Shown here: in pieces, positions 20,783 to 30,405 of the stretch | Layout: every line of letters starts with the position of its first letter | Numbering within the stretch: the stretch's first letter is position 1 | Assembly (NCBI GenBank): GCA_020796225.1 | Contig: CM036755.1 | Coordinates: forward strand, 46,719,306 to 46,783,305 | Origin: Arion vulgaris | Lineage: Eukaryota > Mollusca > Gastropoda > Stylommatophora > Arionidae | DNA length: 64,000 nucleotides | Direction of reading: 5' to 3' | The notes under the pieces: generated by a model | Told to the model about the DNA's origin: nothing | Databases searched by the model: none | What the model saw: only the letters and a program-made list of their open reading frames with translations | Translations under genes and position numbers: made by a program

Positions 20783-21255
20783 CAATTTTAGAGCAGTGTT
20801 TCCCAAAGTGGGTGGTACCGCCCCAGAGGGCGTGGAAGCGTTCTGGGGGAGGTAGATAGTGGGTTGAGAAGAATTGGGGGCGGGGGTGTTCAGACGACTA
20901 GGATTCGGTGACACCGTAAAGAGGAAATTAACAATACATTTTTTAAATAAACTATTTTCGTGATTTTGCGATTGAATAATAATTTAAAACAGGAATACTG
21001 CATTTTAATTCATCTTATGCCCGTCTTACACGATCCATTTTTTTCATCCATTTTCTATTTCATGAATATAATCATTTGAAAATTGACCATGTATAACAGA
21101 AGTATATATGTATTTTCTATGTAAAAGAAAATAGAGCATGTATATATGTGGGAGGGGGCGTTGGCAAAATGTTATAATATGGAGGTGGACGTTACAGAGT
21201 TTATGTTGTGTAAAGTAGGTGGTGGACATAAAAAGTTTGGGAATCTATGTCTTAG
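20783..21255. mobile_element. hAT-like element D, copy 1
   Basis: Ends CAGTGTTTCCCAAAGTGGG and AAGTTTGGGAATCTATG form hAT-type inverted repeats. The interior (CATTTTCTATTTCATGAATA, GACCATGTATAAC, AGAGCATGTATATATG) recurs inverted at 46932-47460. No transposase. Confidence 0.8.
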
Positions 21256-21311
21256 AGTGATGCAACGTATTGTGTTATAAAACGATTATGGTTAGAACTC
21301 TGTGTAATTTA

Positions 21312-21479
21312 TGGCAGTGGCGGCTCGTCATTAAGGGCAGTAGCGCCGAACCCCACCAAAAATAAGGTGAACGTGTATTTATTATTTTATACATTAAAAT
21401 ATAACCTAACCGAAACCATGATTTTCTGAAAATTTCTGTCTGGCCCCACCAACAAAAATGATCACGAGCCGCTACTGGT
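21312..21479. mobile_element. MITE-A, copy 3
   Basis: CAGTGGCGGCTCGTCATTAA to CACGAGCCGCTACTGG with CCCCACCAA at both ends. It ends 39 bp from TPH exon 1. Confidence 0.85.
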
Positions 21480-21517
21480 TCATAGTATCGAAAAAGTTGA
21501 GAGAAAAAAAAATCTAC

Positions 21518-21721
21518 CTCTAAAGCCTTGAGCTGCGATTCTGATGGTGGTCGTATGTCATCACACAATCTCCGTCTTGCCAGACCTTCCCTTAGACCCA
21601 TAGACTTTCTCTCCGAATAGTGGTTAATGATTGGATAAGGTTTTTTCTCTTCCTGGGATGGACCAAGAATGCCTGGAGTTCGCCTGAGAGTGACTTTGTA
21701 AATTTCCATACAGTTGCCCAT
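21518..21721 (-). CDS. TPH: TPH candidate exon 1 (N-terminal extension)
   Basis: Sixty-eight codons from an ATG at 21721-21719 (MGNCMEIYKV...) to SQLKALE, then a donor GTAGAT. The peptide is rich in Arg, Lys, Pro and Ser (RRTPG, SERKS, ARRRL), as expected of the poorly conserved regulatory N terminus of the family. It ends in phase 0, which fits the phase 0 start of exon 2. Stop-free reading continues two codons upstream of the ATG, so I used the first ATG. The donor is not a strong consensus (T rather than A at +4 onward), and I recognise no homologue of this peptide. Assignment rests on strand, position, phase and a TATA-like element about 45 bp upstream. It could instead belong to another transcript. 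Confidence 0.6.
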
Positions 21722-21765
21722 GATCAGCAATTTCCAGTTGGAATGTTCCCTAAGTTGAGGATGTG

Positions 21766-21773
21766 TATATAAG
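21766..21773 (-). promoter_or_regulatory. Candidate TATA element for TPH
   Basis: On the minus strand CTTATATA lies about 45-52 bp before the exon 1 ATG, which would leave a leader of roughly 20 nt. It is a single short AT-rich match in an AT-rich genome, so it is only a suggestion. A 5' untranslated exon further upstream is equally possible. Confidence 0.25.
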
Positions 21774-21945
21774 GGATAGTATGCAGCAGCAGCTAGTCAG
21801 TGTAAGTGCTTCTTTTCTTTCAGGTGTTATCTCTTCAGCTTTGTATAGTATCTGCAATAGAGGAACAAAATTATTGAGCTTAAATTGAATTTATTTTAGG
21901 TAATCATAAGTGGGCGTCTGTAGCTTAATTGATTGATTGATTCTG

Positions 21946-22200
21946 GGGCCCGTGTGGTTCCGGGGCCCGCAAGGAATAAGAATAGTAACACTGGCCTACA
22001 AGGCATGTCGTAAGAGGTGAATGGTGAAGGAGCCTATGAAAGCTACCCTAGTACAAAAAAGCATCACAGAAGTCGGATGTGCTGGTCTACTTGTGGTAGC
22101 ATAACTGGCACAACGTATAATCGCTCTTAGGCTCAAATCATATACAAAATCACACAAAGTGGTCGATATGTAGCGTTCGAAGAAGAAAAAGAAGATTGAG
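21946..22200 (+). mobile_element. GAA-tailed retroposon
   Basis: GTTCCGGGGCCCGCAAGG, CAAGGCATGTCGTAAGAGG, GGTCGATATGTAGCGTTCG, then GAAGAAAAAGAAG. A scrap of an S2 head (GGGCGTCTGTAGCTTA) precedes it at 21911. Confidence 0.9.
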
Positions 22201-23146
22201 TGATAGATTGATAAGGTCATCATCATTGCACTTCGATGATTAACTAAATATGCTTCGATCTCTTTGATACATAGGAAGATCTCAGCTGGTGCACGAATTT
22301 CGTAGCACCCTTCGGGAGTCCTAGATGTAATTTTGACGATGGTGAAGACATTTATGTAGAAATTTTATTTTAATCTTTATTAATAATTTAGCCCGGGCAG
22401 CGGCTTTTCAGCCTGCTGTTCTCGATTTTAAACTGCAAAGGGTTCTTTTACGTGCTCAAATTGAACTCGAGACCTACGTTTTATCGTCCGTCTTCGATAA
22501 GACTAGGAACTCGATCTCAATTACACTAACATCAGGGATCTCTGGAAAAATATCCAGATGGCCCCACCAGAAAGCGAATCTGGTACGTTTTACCACGAGA
22601 GACGAGCAACTAACACGAGAGACGAGCAACTAACACGAGAGACGAGCAACTAACACGAGAGACGAGCAACTAACACGAGAGACGAGCACCTAACACGAGA
22701 GACGAGCACCTAACACGAGAGACGAGCAACTAACACGAGAGACGAGCAACTAACACGAGAGACGAGCACCTAACACGAGAGACGAGCAACTAACGCGAGA
22801 GACGAGCAACTAACACGAGAGACGAGCACCTAACACGAGAGACGAGCACCTAACACGAGAGACGAGCACCTAACACTAGAGACGAGCACCTAACACGAGA
22901 GACGAGAACCTAACACGAGAGACAAGCAACTAACACGAGAGACGAGCAACTAACACGAGAGACGAGCAACTAACACGAGAGACAAGCAACTAACACGAGA
23001 GACGAGCAACTAACACGAGAGACGAGCAACTAACAAGAGAGACGAGCACCTAACACGAGAGACGAGCAACTAACACGAGAGACGAGCAACTAACACGAGA
23101 GACGAGCACCTAACCTGTACGCCACAGAGACCCACCCCCTTCCTCC
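22201..23146 (-). mobile_element. SINE S1 with its tRNA head expanded
   Basis: From the 3' end (GATTGATAAGG, TCATTGCACTTCGATGA) through TTTTATCGTCCGTCTTCG to the 5' end CTGTACGCCACAGAGACCC (A box in reverse). Between A and B boxes lies the 20-bp array at 22593-23114. Confidence 0.9.
22593..23114. repeat. 20-bp minisatellite inside a SINE head, about 26 copies
   Basis: Unit ACACGAGAGACGAGCAACTA, with ACC for AAC variants. Single-copy S1 heads contain this segment once (GAGAGACGATCACCTAACC), so the array is an expansion of it. Confidence 0.95.
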
Positions 23147-23147
23147 T

Positions 23148-23345
23148 ACCTGTCTGTAGCTTAAGGGGTAGTGAGCTTGACTATGACTCAAGAGCATCTT
23201 GCTCAAACACCGAGGCGTGAGGTTTAGAAGCAAATTTGATCCAGTGGAATTTTACAAACGTTAAAAATGGACATCATCGTTCAGAAAGCAATGCAAACTA
23301 CATTGTACTTATTCCCTTGTTGAAAATCGTGGAATATCCTCTAAA
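23148..23345 (+). mobile_element. SINE S2
   Basis: Head GTCTGTAGCTTAAGGGGTAG (A box), then GAAGCAAATTTGATCC and CGTTCAGAAAGCAATGC. About 200 bp, tRNA-related. Joined tail to tail with the next copy. Confidence 0.82.
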
Positions 23346-23560
23346 GGACCTAGCCATCAATAACAGTAAACGTCGATTTTCTAGGCCCCACTTATACGTT
23401 CAGTAGTTTGCCGTTGCTTTCTGAACAGTGAGTCTACTTTTAACGTTTGTAAAAACCCAAGGAACTAAGATGCTTTTAAATTTGCCCACCGCGGAGTTTG
23501 AACCAAATACCCTTGTGTTGTGATCGAGCTAACACTACCGCTTAAGCTAAAAATGCTCAT
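23346..23560 (-). mobile_element. SINE S2, inverted partner
   Basis: GACCTAGCCATCAATAACAG, ACGTTCAGTAGTTTGCCG, GTTTGAACCAAATACCC (B box in reverse), CCGCTTAAGCTA (A box in reverse). Confidence 0.88.
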
Positions 23561-23884
23561 TGTACACTAATTGCTTAAATTCATTGGCCCCGGCGCTCCC
23601 TCTGAGGTTCTTAACTCTCCTTATTTTCTTGGAAGAGTGATAGAGGACGACAGAGAAGATACTGAATGGTAGTCGTTTACTGAATTGACATAATATCATT
23701 CCGCGCAGATCCATAGGTGCTCAATATCCTGCAGCAAGTAATACGATTATGGATGATAATTTCTTATGTGTGCACGTTTTCTGTTCCGATCTGCTAGAAG
23801 CGCAGACGTTAGAGCACGATCACCGCAGCAATTGATGTTGGCCATTTTATAAATTGAAATACATATCCACTAGATAAGCAGAGG
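23561..23884. other. Intergenic, nothing recognised
   Basis: No coding frame, tandem repeat or family similarity noticed. Confidence 0.5.
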
Positions 23885-24150
23885 TCATTCTTCTTCTTCT
23901 TCGAACGCTCCATGTTGACCACTTGTTAACCACTCTTTGTGATCTGTATGTGATCTGAGCCTAAGAGCGATTGTACGTTGTGCCAGTCATGCGCCTACAA
24001 GTAGGCCAGCATATCAGATTTCTGTTATGCTTTTCATTTACTAGGGTAGCATTCCTAGGGCCTACATCAGTCGCCTCTTACGACATGCATTGTAGGTCGC
24101 AGTTGTGCTATTCTTTGCTTCCCATGCAGGTCTCTGCCACACACCGGCAA
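23885..24150 (-). mobile_element. GAA-tailed retroposon
   Basis: TTCTTCTTCGAACGCTCCATG, CAGTCGCCTCTTACGACATG, ending near GCCACACACCGG. Confidence 0.9.
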
Positions 24151-24929
24151 TGATGATGAACAAATTAAAATATTGCATTAACCAACAATATCAATCAATT
24201 TACTTTGTTTACCCTTATTAACAGCTTTTTTACACTTTGCAAATTACATCTATTATTGTGGCTATAAATAATACTATCGATAGAAGAGAGCACTGCAGTA
24301 AAATTAATTAGCAACGGCGAAACACATAAAAACAAAGTAATATAGTTTTACAAAGTACATAAACAATATACAACGACGTTTCGACCAAAATGCCTTTAAG
24401 AAATGTAGACTTCATATGGTGTTCAAAGACGCATAGAGACAACGATGCTCTAGGACTAGTGAGCTGGCACTAATCAAGATCCTATCCCACCTTTATGTGG
24501 TGACCCTGGTAACATACAAAGGTTCCTGTCTGGCTAATAGGGTAGAGATCGAGGGAGAGCTGCAGGGAGTGGTAGTAGTCCAAGCACGGAAAAGCAAAGC
24601 AGGTCCAAAATTTACGAACAAAATGCAAGTATCTCCTAGCCGATGTCAGATATAAATGTCCCCGAGTAGTTGTTCAAAACGTAAGAAAACAGCAATGTAC
24701 GAGTCGTCGGTGAATGAATGCTAACTCCCCTGAAGTCAAGGCCCGCAAATAAATGGACAGCTGTGCGGCAAGAAAAAATAAGAACGATGCGTAACGAATT
24801 AGCAGTCTCGGCAAAGTGTCTCTGAAAATGCTATAACATATTGTATCGACACACGGGAAGATTGCGGTAAACTACGTATCAAAGGCTTAGCGCAGAAATA
24901 TTTACTGGGTAAGGTTGACCAATCGAAAA
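24151..24929. mobile_element. Penelope-associated end and related unclassified repeat
   Basis: 24360-24415 (CAACGACGTTTCGACCAAAA) is the reverse of the end at 28925-28965, which follows the Penelope remnant. 24440-24600 (AAGATCCTATCCCACC, GTGACCCTGGTAAC) resembles 42190-42300. No open frame. Confidence 0.45.
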
Positions 24930-25970
24930 TCCTAATGTTGCGTTTTAGTGCCTAACGAAACTGTCCTCCCTGGGACAACCGGATAAGGTACTGTTGCATT
25001 TACAACTAACATCCCAGGAAGAACCGGGGTGGGTGATGCCTAACGTGACTACCCTCCCTGGGACAACCGGGCAAGGTACTGTTGCATTTACAACTAACAT
25101 TTCAGGAAGAACCGGGGTGGGTGATGCCTAACGTGACTACCCTCCCTGGGACAACCGGGCAAGGTACTGTTACATTAACAACAAACATCTCCGGAAGAGC
25201 CGGGTGGGTGATGCCTAACGAGACTGCCCTCCCTGGGGTAACCGGGCAAGGTACTGTTGCATTTACAACTAACATCCCAGGAATAACTGAGGTGGGTGAT
25301 GTTAGCGAGCGCAAAATTTCAGTTGCATTGCTAGCGCCTAATGAAACGACCCTCTATATTATTTGTGCGTAGCCCCAGTCAAGTGTTTTCCGGTGCCATG
25401 AAAAATGAAAAGTAGTAACTGCAACTTGTCAAGTGCCGACACGTGACTCAAAAAAGGCCGAGAATGTTCCTACTCCGGAATAAATACTAAGTAGTCAGAA
25501 AGGTCAGGCCGAAATTGTAAATATTTTACAGACTGTCCAAATCCAAACATTGGCGAAGGCCGACACTTTATACGGTACGTTAAACGATTCGGACGCCGTC
25601 CCAGGACAAGCTTATGTGCTCCAAAAGACTGAGAAATGTTCCTATTGCAGAACGATCTCACAGTCAGAAAGGGCGCTCAGTGTAGATTCGCAGTCGAGCG
25701 TAGATCACAAAACCCAATTATACGGCAAAAAGATGATCGCAAAGATGCAGATACGAACTAAAATATACGGCACAACTGATCGTTCTAGGGCAAGTTACCC
25801 TAGTAAATAAACAGCTGGCTGAAATCTGGTGGGTGGGCCTAGTCACCATAGGAGCATAATCGCACAACGTAAAAGGTCGTTCTTGTCAAAGATCAATTAT
25901 ATATCACAAAAAGAATGATAAAATTGACCGTGAAGAACGAACAAGAGAAGAAAGAAGACTTTCTATACGG
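24930..25970 (+). mobile_element. Long GAA-tailed retroposon with internal 88-bp repeats
   Basis: Starts with about four 88-bp units (starts at 24951, 25039, 25127, 25214; CCTCCCTGGGACAACCGG core), then a unique body, then GTTACCCTAGTAAATAAAC and a 3' end AAATTGACCGTGAAGAACG, AACAAGAGAAGAAAGAAG. That end resembles the ACGACC-type retroposon end. The inverse copy is at 3636-4440. Confidence 0.75.
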
Positions 25971-26077
25971 CAGATATAACATATACAGTAACACAATAAA
26001 TCCCCAACGGACATATTGTCATCTGAGGCCAGTTGGAGATGTAGTGTGTTATTGTGTATGTTATGTCTGCCGTATGA
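25966..26077. repeat. Imperfect hairpin
   Basis: Arms TACGGCAGATATAACATAT and ATGTTATGTCTGCCGTA (about 30 bp each, a few mismatches) around a loop of about 50 bp. Confidence 0.8.
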
Positions 26078-26109
26078 ATGACATGACATTCGTGGCATAT
26101 CATGTTACA

Positions 26110-26332
26110 TGACGTAGCCATCAACAACAGTAAACGAATGGTCGATTTTCTAGGCACCGTTTATACGTTCAGTAGTTTGCCATTGCTTTCTGAACGGTGA
26201 GGTCTAATTTTACCGTTTGTAAAAATCCAAGGGAACTAATTTGCTTCCAAACTTGCCCGCCGTGGGGTTTGAACCAGGTACACTTGGGTTGTGATCGAGC
26301 TCACAACCGCTTAAGCTACAGACGCCCACGTC
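26110..26332 (-). mobile_element. SINE S2, full length
   Basis: GACGTAGCCATCAACAACAG at its 3' end to GCTTAAGCTACAGACGCCC at its 5' end. B box GGTTTGAACCAGG in reverse. About 220 bp; defines the family. Confidence 0.92.
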
Positions 26333-27062
26333 TGCAATATAGGAAGTCTAAATGTCTTCGCTTCTTGTGTATCCTTGCTTGATAAAGACTTTTTGGTCAA
26401 AATGTCGCTGTATATTGTAAAATTGTTGTACTTGTAAAATTGTCGAAATGTCGCTGTATATTGTTTAAGTACTTGTAAAATTGTTGTACTTTGTTTTTAG
26501 GTTTTTCGCCAGTGCTAACACATGGGATACCACACTATGGGATAACGTTAAGGGATATCTCACTTAACTCGTTCACAGTTTTAGTCAACATCACAACGTA
26601 TTGCATTTGTAACAACAGAGCTGCAATTTCTTCCACCAAACGAACATTGCAAACATATCATCATCAAATTGCGTGTCCGGAGTAGAACTTTGCCACCTTA
26701 ACTGTCCGTCTGAATTTCTCTCTCTCTCTCTCTTAACAAAAATATGCGTACACAAATTGTTTTAAAATTATTTACAGTATTAAAAACATAATTATTGTTT
26801 GTTGAAAACAGACAATATTATATAAAAACTTATTTTACGTTACCTATCACACGGGTCCGGCGCTCCGCTCATGCAATGACCGCTCTGTATCAACAATGAG
26901 GATCGAAAGGAAAGACAAAACTACAAGACAATCTTCAAGAAATGTTGCGGATAGAAAGGAACGGACCCGGTTTAATAGATGTGGGGGCGTTTTAATGACC
27001 AGCTAGCAAGAGATGAAGGGGTGACATTGCAGCGTGATGTGAACATAGGGAAGAGGAGTTTA
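26333..27062. other. Penelope-type end repeat, LINE scrap and unassigned sequence
   Basis: 26370-26500 repeats ATGTCGCTGTATATTGT twice (compare 28925-29000). 26655-26720 resembles the LINE D tail at 60890-60950 in the same orientation. 26720-27062 shows nothing. Confidence 0.5.
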
Positions 27063-27063
27063 G

Positions 27064-27447
27064 ATCAGCGGTTCCCAAACTTTACATTACAGTGGACCCC
27101 CTTACGTGTTGCTGTCGTGGACCCTCAAAGGTTTATATAAATATATGAAAATCTTCTAGCGACGACGTTAATGTTACACCACACCAAAAGTCAAGCTGGC
27201 TCCAATTTCTCAGACTGCAGGAAACTTCAAATAATTTTTCCTTTTGTCCAATCAAACATTTAGACTGCAGCCTAGTCCGGGTCATTTGATTTCACAGTGA
27301 AACTAGTTTACCACTGTTTTTATAAATTTTCTTTTTCTGTTTGAAATATCAAATATCATAATACTTCTTCAAGCGCTTGATGACCACCTGTGAGTACCTC
27401 GCAGACCCTGGTGTCCGTGGACCTCAGTTTGGGAAACGCTGGTTTAG
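27064..27447. mobile_element. hAT-like element E, copy 1
   Basis: Ends GCGGTTCCCAAACTTTAC and CAGTTTGGGAAACGCTGG. The interior aligns with 35736-36404 (GTTACACCACACCAA, CTCAGACTGCAGGAAAC). Non-coding. Confidence 0.83.
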
Positions 27448-27775
27448 ATAATTGGGGTGATGAAAAACATAATATGCAGACAAGATGAAAACAGAAAATG
27501 TGTTTGATAGATGTTTGATTTTGTGTAGGCGGGCTTCAATAGAACGTGATCTAGGCAACAGAAAAAAAGAACATTGGAAGGTAATATATACATACATACT
27601 TCTTTCTTTTTTTTCTTTTCTCCAATCCTGAGTCATCATAAGAAGAGATTTCTAGAACGAGTCCTTGTGTGCGCTTCATAAATAGTCTCTTTCGTTGCCT
27701 CTGTTATCTCTGAGGTTCACCTTTTTTATGGCCGGCCTTTTGTTTTGTATCCATTGTATTGGAGCATAATTGCCT
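27448..27775 (-). mobile_element. LINE tail family E scrap
   Basis: About 27630-27770 matches 31935-32080 (CCTTGTGTGCGCTTC, TGTTATCTCTGAGGTTC). The preceding 180 bp are unassigned. Confidence 0.65.
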
Positions 27776-28760
27776 GATATGTCTGAAGTTGATTTGTCAC
27801 GTTTCGTAAATTTCATCAATGATTTCAACCCTGCTATTCAATTTACCTCTCACATTTCCACTTCTTGTGTCAACTTTCTTGACATTCCTTTCACCATAAA
27901 TATATCCACCATCACAACATCAGTATATTATAATCATACTAATGCACGTAGTTTTCTCCTTTATGCCTCTTCCAATCCAAAGGCTTTCGTGATTCTTTGC
28001 CATTCTCCCAACTCTTGTGCCTTCGTCGCCTGTGTAGCGAAGACGATGATTTTCTTGATAGAGCTCGCGAGTTGCTTGATTTTGTCCGCAGTCACCTATA
28101 CCTGGAGAAGGTGCTTGCATCTGCTATGCTCGCCAGGAGGCCCTTACCAACCAGCATAGGACTCCTCATTCTGACATTGTGAAATGTATCTTAACTTTCC
28201 ACCCACATAGTTCACTGGTGAAAAAAGTTTATTCCGTCATATATCTATTCTAAATTCGTATCCTGAGACACGTTCAGTCTTCCAAAACTATCCTCTGGTG
28301 TCTTACAGACAGGGCAGAACCCTATGGATTTGTTGGTACACAATCGCCTTAAATCCAATATTCATGATCATTTTGGCATCATCCGGTGTGGCCGTCGGCG
28401 ATGCCAAACATGTGCTTGTGTAATATGGACCCGTTCTGTATCTTTTCCGAAGCTACTTTTGTTATTGAGGATAGTTTTACGTGAGCGTCCGCCAATATAA
28501 TCTACGCCATCACTCGTAAACGTTGTGAGAAGGCATATATAGGCGAAACAGGCAAAATGCTTAGTGAACGTTTCAGCCAACGCTTACGTGATATATGCCA
28601 ATTCCCTGTGACGCCTGTAGCCACTCATTTCAATGGAACTGGCCATTTGGGAGCTCGCGATGTCCAGGACACAGCCATTTGATCATGTTTCTCTGATGAT
28701 CGAAGTCGATTTGCTCTAGAGAATCGTTTTATTTCGTAATATGGTACATATTTGATTTTT
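27776..28760 (+). pseudogene. Penelope-like retroelement remnant (RT C terminus and GIY-YIG)
   Basis: Decayed frames read VNFLDI, TTSVYYNHTNARSFL, RLCSEDDDFLDRARELLDF and later ITRKRCEKAYIGETGKMLSE. This is the order of the reverse transcriptase C terminus then a GIY-YIG endonuclease, the signature of Penelope-like elements. Frames shift several times, so it is inactive. Confidence 0.75.
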
Positions 28761-29058
28761 ATTGTTTATCTTTTTTCTTTTCTTAATCTAGGTTTTGCAT
28801 TTATTTCGTTATTCGTTTTTAGTAACATATTTTCATGTTACGGTTGTTAGCAATTTATTGTCTGATTCTATATGTTGTGTGCTGTGAAAGAATTGAAATT
28901 CTTCACTTCTGTTGTATCCTGTGCTTGATAAAGGCCTTTTGATCGAAACGTCGCTGTGAATTGTTATCGTTTTTGTATTTTGTAAAACTACAGTATTTTG
29001 TTATTACGTGTTTCGTCATTGCTATGTAGTTTGACTGCAGTATTCCCCTATATCGATA
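28761..29058 (+). mobile_element. 3' flank or tail of the Penelope-like element
   Basis: GCTTGATAAAGGCCTTTTG and ATCGAAACGTCGCTGTGAAT recur at 26375 and inverted at 24360. Probably a terminal repeat of the element. Confidence 0.5.
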
Positions 29059-29260
29059 ATACTATTTATAATTTGTATGTGATCTGAGCCTAAGAGCGAT
29101 TATACATTGTGCCAGTTATGCGTCTACAAGCAGGCAATCACATCTTATTTACTAGGGTAGCTTCCCTATGCCCTACCGCCGTTGCCTTTTACGACACACC
29201 TTGTATTCTGCAGTGTTATAATTCTTTGCTCCCTTTAAGAACCCTAGCAACGCAAGGTCA
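29059..29260 (-). mobile_element. GAA-tailed retroposon, 3' truncated
   Basis: GTATGTGATCTGAGCC, GCCAGTTATGCGTCTACAAG, TTGCCTTTTACGACACACC. Confidence 0.85.
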
Positions 29261-29915
29261 AATGTCCTGACACATTTAGAGGGACATTCTCCCATGTAAA
29301 TGTTCACTAGGCTTAAGGGTTTTAAGGCCGAAGAATTGACTTCATTGCACCGGGTTTTACCCTATATGGCTCAGTCCCTCTCCGCAGAAATGGCACGCCA
29401 CCTTCACTAATATGACTCAAACTTACAGAAATGTTCCCATATCACTCACAACATGACATTTGTCACGAAGCTGAATGCCCAGTATGTGGTCCACGGTAAA
29501 CTAAGCGCATGAATAGAGATGTTGAAGAAGAAGAACTCACAATAATGTATCATATCTATAAAACCTCTACCAAAAATTTGATCTGCTAGAAAAGTTACAA
29601 TCTTGTACAGGAAGGAAGGAATCTCTCTTCAGAACTTGTCTTTGTTTTTACATAATCGATCAAGCTCAATGTTTATGAATGGAGTCGTTTAGGAAACAGC
29701 TCTAATCACATTGACATCTAGTGCCCATACTGCTTCCAGAGTGAGGCTTTACAAGATTAGTTTCCGAGATAAGACGGGAAGACATCTTGATCGTTGACTG
29801 GGACATTTATAAGTCTGTCCTGTATAAATATGTGGACTTTTGGTTTTATTTGTTCCTCTATGATTTATTTTATTTATCTATCTGTCTATCTATATGTATT
29901 TTTTTTTTAAATTCT
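29261..29915. other. Intergenic stretch with one dispersed motif
   Basis: 29320-29410 (GAAGAATTGACTTCATTGCA, GGGTTTTACCCTA) recurs at 51475-51550, so it is an unclassified repeat. The rest shows nothing. Confidence 0.5.
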
Positions 29916-30170
29916 GCTACCGGGTTGTTGTCCAGTGTCGTGGTTTTCTGTTTGTGTCTTGCGCTGTTCTAATAGTTTGGGTGATAGCTATTTTTTCTTT
30001 TTTACAAGATTCTGCTATGTTCTCTAACTATATTATTTGTGGTCTTCCTCTCGCCGTCTTTCCTGATGTTCTGTTGTAGAAGACTGTACACAGTGCTGTA
30101 ATATTATGTTTTTGTCTTACGCTGTTCTAGTGACTTCTACTTCTTCTTCACAATTCAACTCCCAACGAAG
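29916..30170 (-). mobile_element. LINE tail family B fragment
   Basis: CTACCGGGTTGTTGTCCAGTG, GTGGTTTTCTGTTTGTG, CTGATGTTCTGTTGTAGAAG; same orientation as 59755-59935. Confidence 0.8.
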
Positions 30171-30194
30171 AACAGGTCTTTAACAAACTTCTTC

Positions 30195-30405
30195 GCCCGT
30201 CTGCCCAGCGTGTTCGTAGCGCGTTGGACTACAGGTGACTATCCCTCTGTGTGTGCGGGTTCAATTTCGCGGGATGTCAGAAAAAGCCACAGATTTCCCA
30301 GATTTACGGTGTTCGTGGCACCATACCGAATTGTTACGATGTCCATGGCACCGAGCCGAAGAGCTGAAAAGCTCAAGTGTTTCTGGATCGGAAAAAAAAA
30401 ATCAA
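30195..30405 (+). mobile_element. S3 tRNA-like SINE
   Basis: GTTCGTAGCGCGTTGGACTA (A-box region), GCGGGTTCAATTTCGCGGG (B box), then GATTTACGGTGTTCGTGGC and CACCGAGCCGAAGAGCTG, ending TTCTGGATCGG and an A-rich tail. Confidence 0.75.

Larger units (their letters stand above)
2367..21721 (-). other. TPH: Tryptophan 5-hydroxylase gene (5' part), locus span
   Basis: Five exons in order on the minus strand encode an N-terminal extension, an ACT regulatory domain and the start of the biopterin-dependent aromatic amino acid hydroxylase catalytic domain. TPH converts tryptophan to 5-hydroxytryptophan using tetrahydrobiopterin, O2 and non-haem iron in the cytosol of serotonergic cells. Phases join cleanly: 0 (exon 1 to 2), 0 (2 to 3), 1 (3 to 4), 0 (4 to 5), and 2 after exon 5. 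The last four match the known human PAH exon 2/3, 3/4, 4/5 and 5/6 borders. Residues [13 protein letters not shown] favour TPH over PAH (ILSYGAELDADHP) or TH. The exons with the iron ligands would lie left of position 1. Introns are 3.2-6.4 kb and filled with tandem arrays and transposon copies. Confidence 0.93.

Noticed and set aside
25082..25372. 96-codon frame with TTLPGTTGQGTV repeats as a repeat-rich protein
   Set aside because: The 88-bp unit is not a multiple of three, so the frame changes between units; the region belongs to a dispersed non-coding element with an inverse copy.
26491..26690. 64-codon plus-strand frame after a TTTGTTTTTAG acceptor-like site
   Set aside because: No donor, no recognised domain, and its end overlaps a LINE D scrap.
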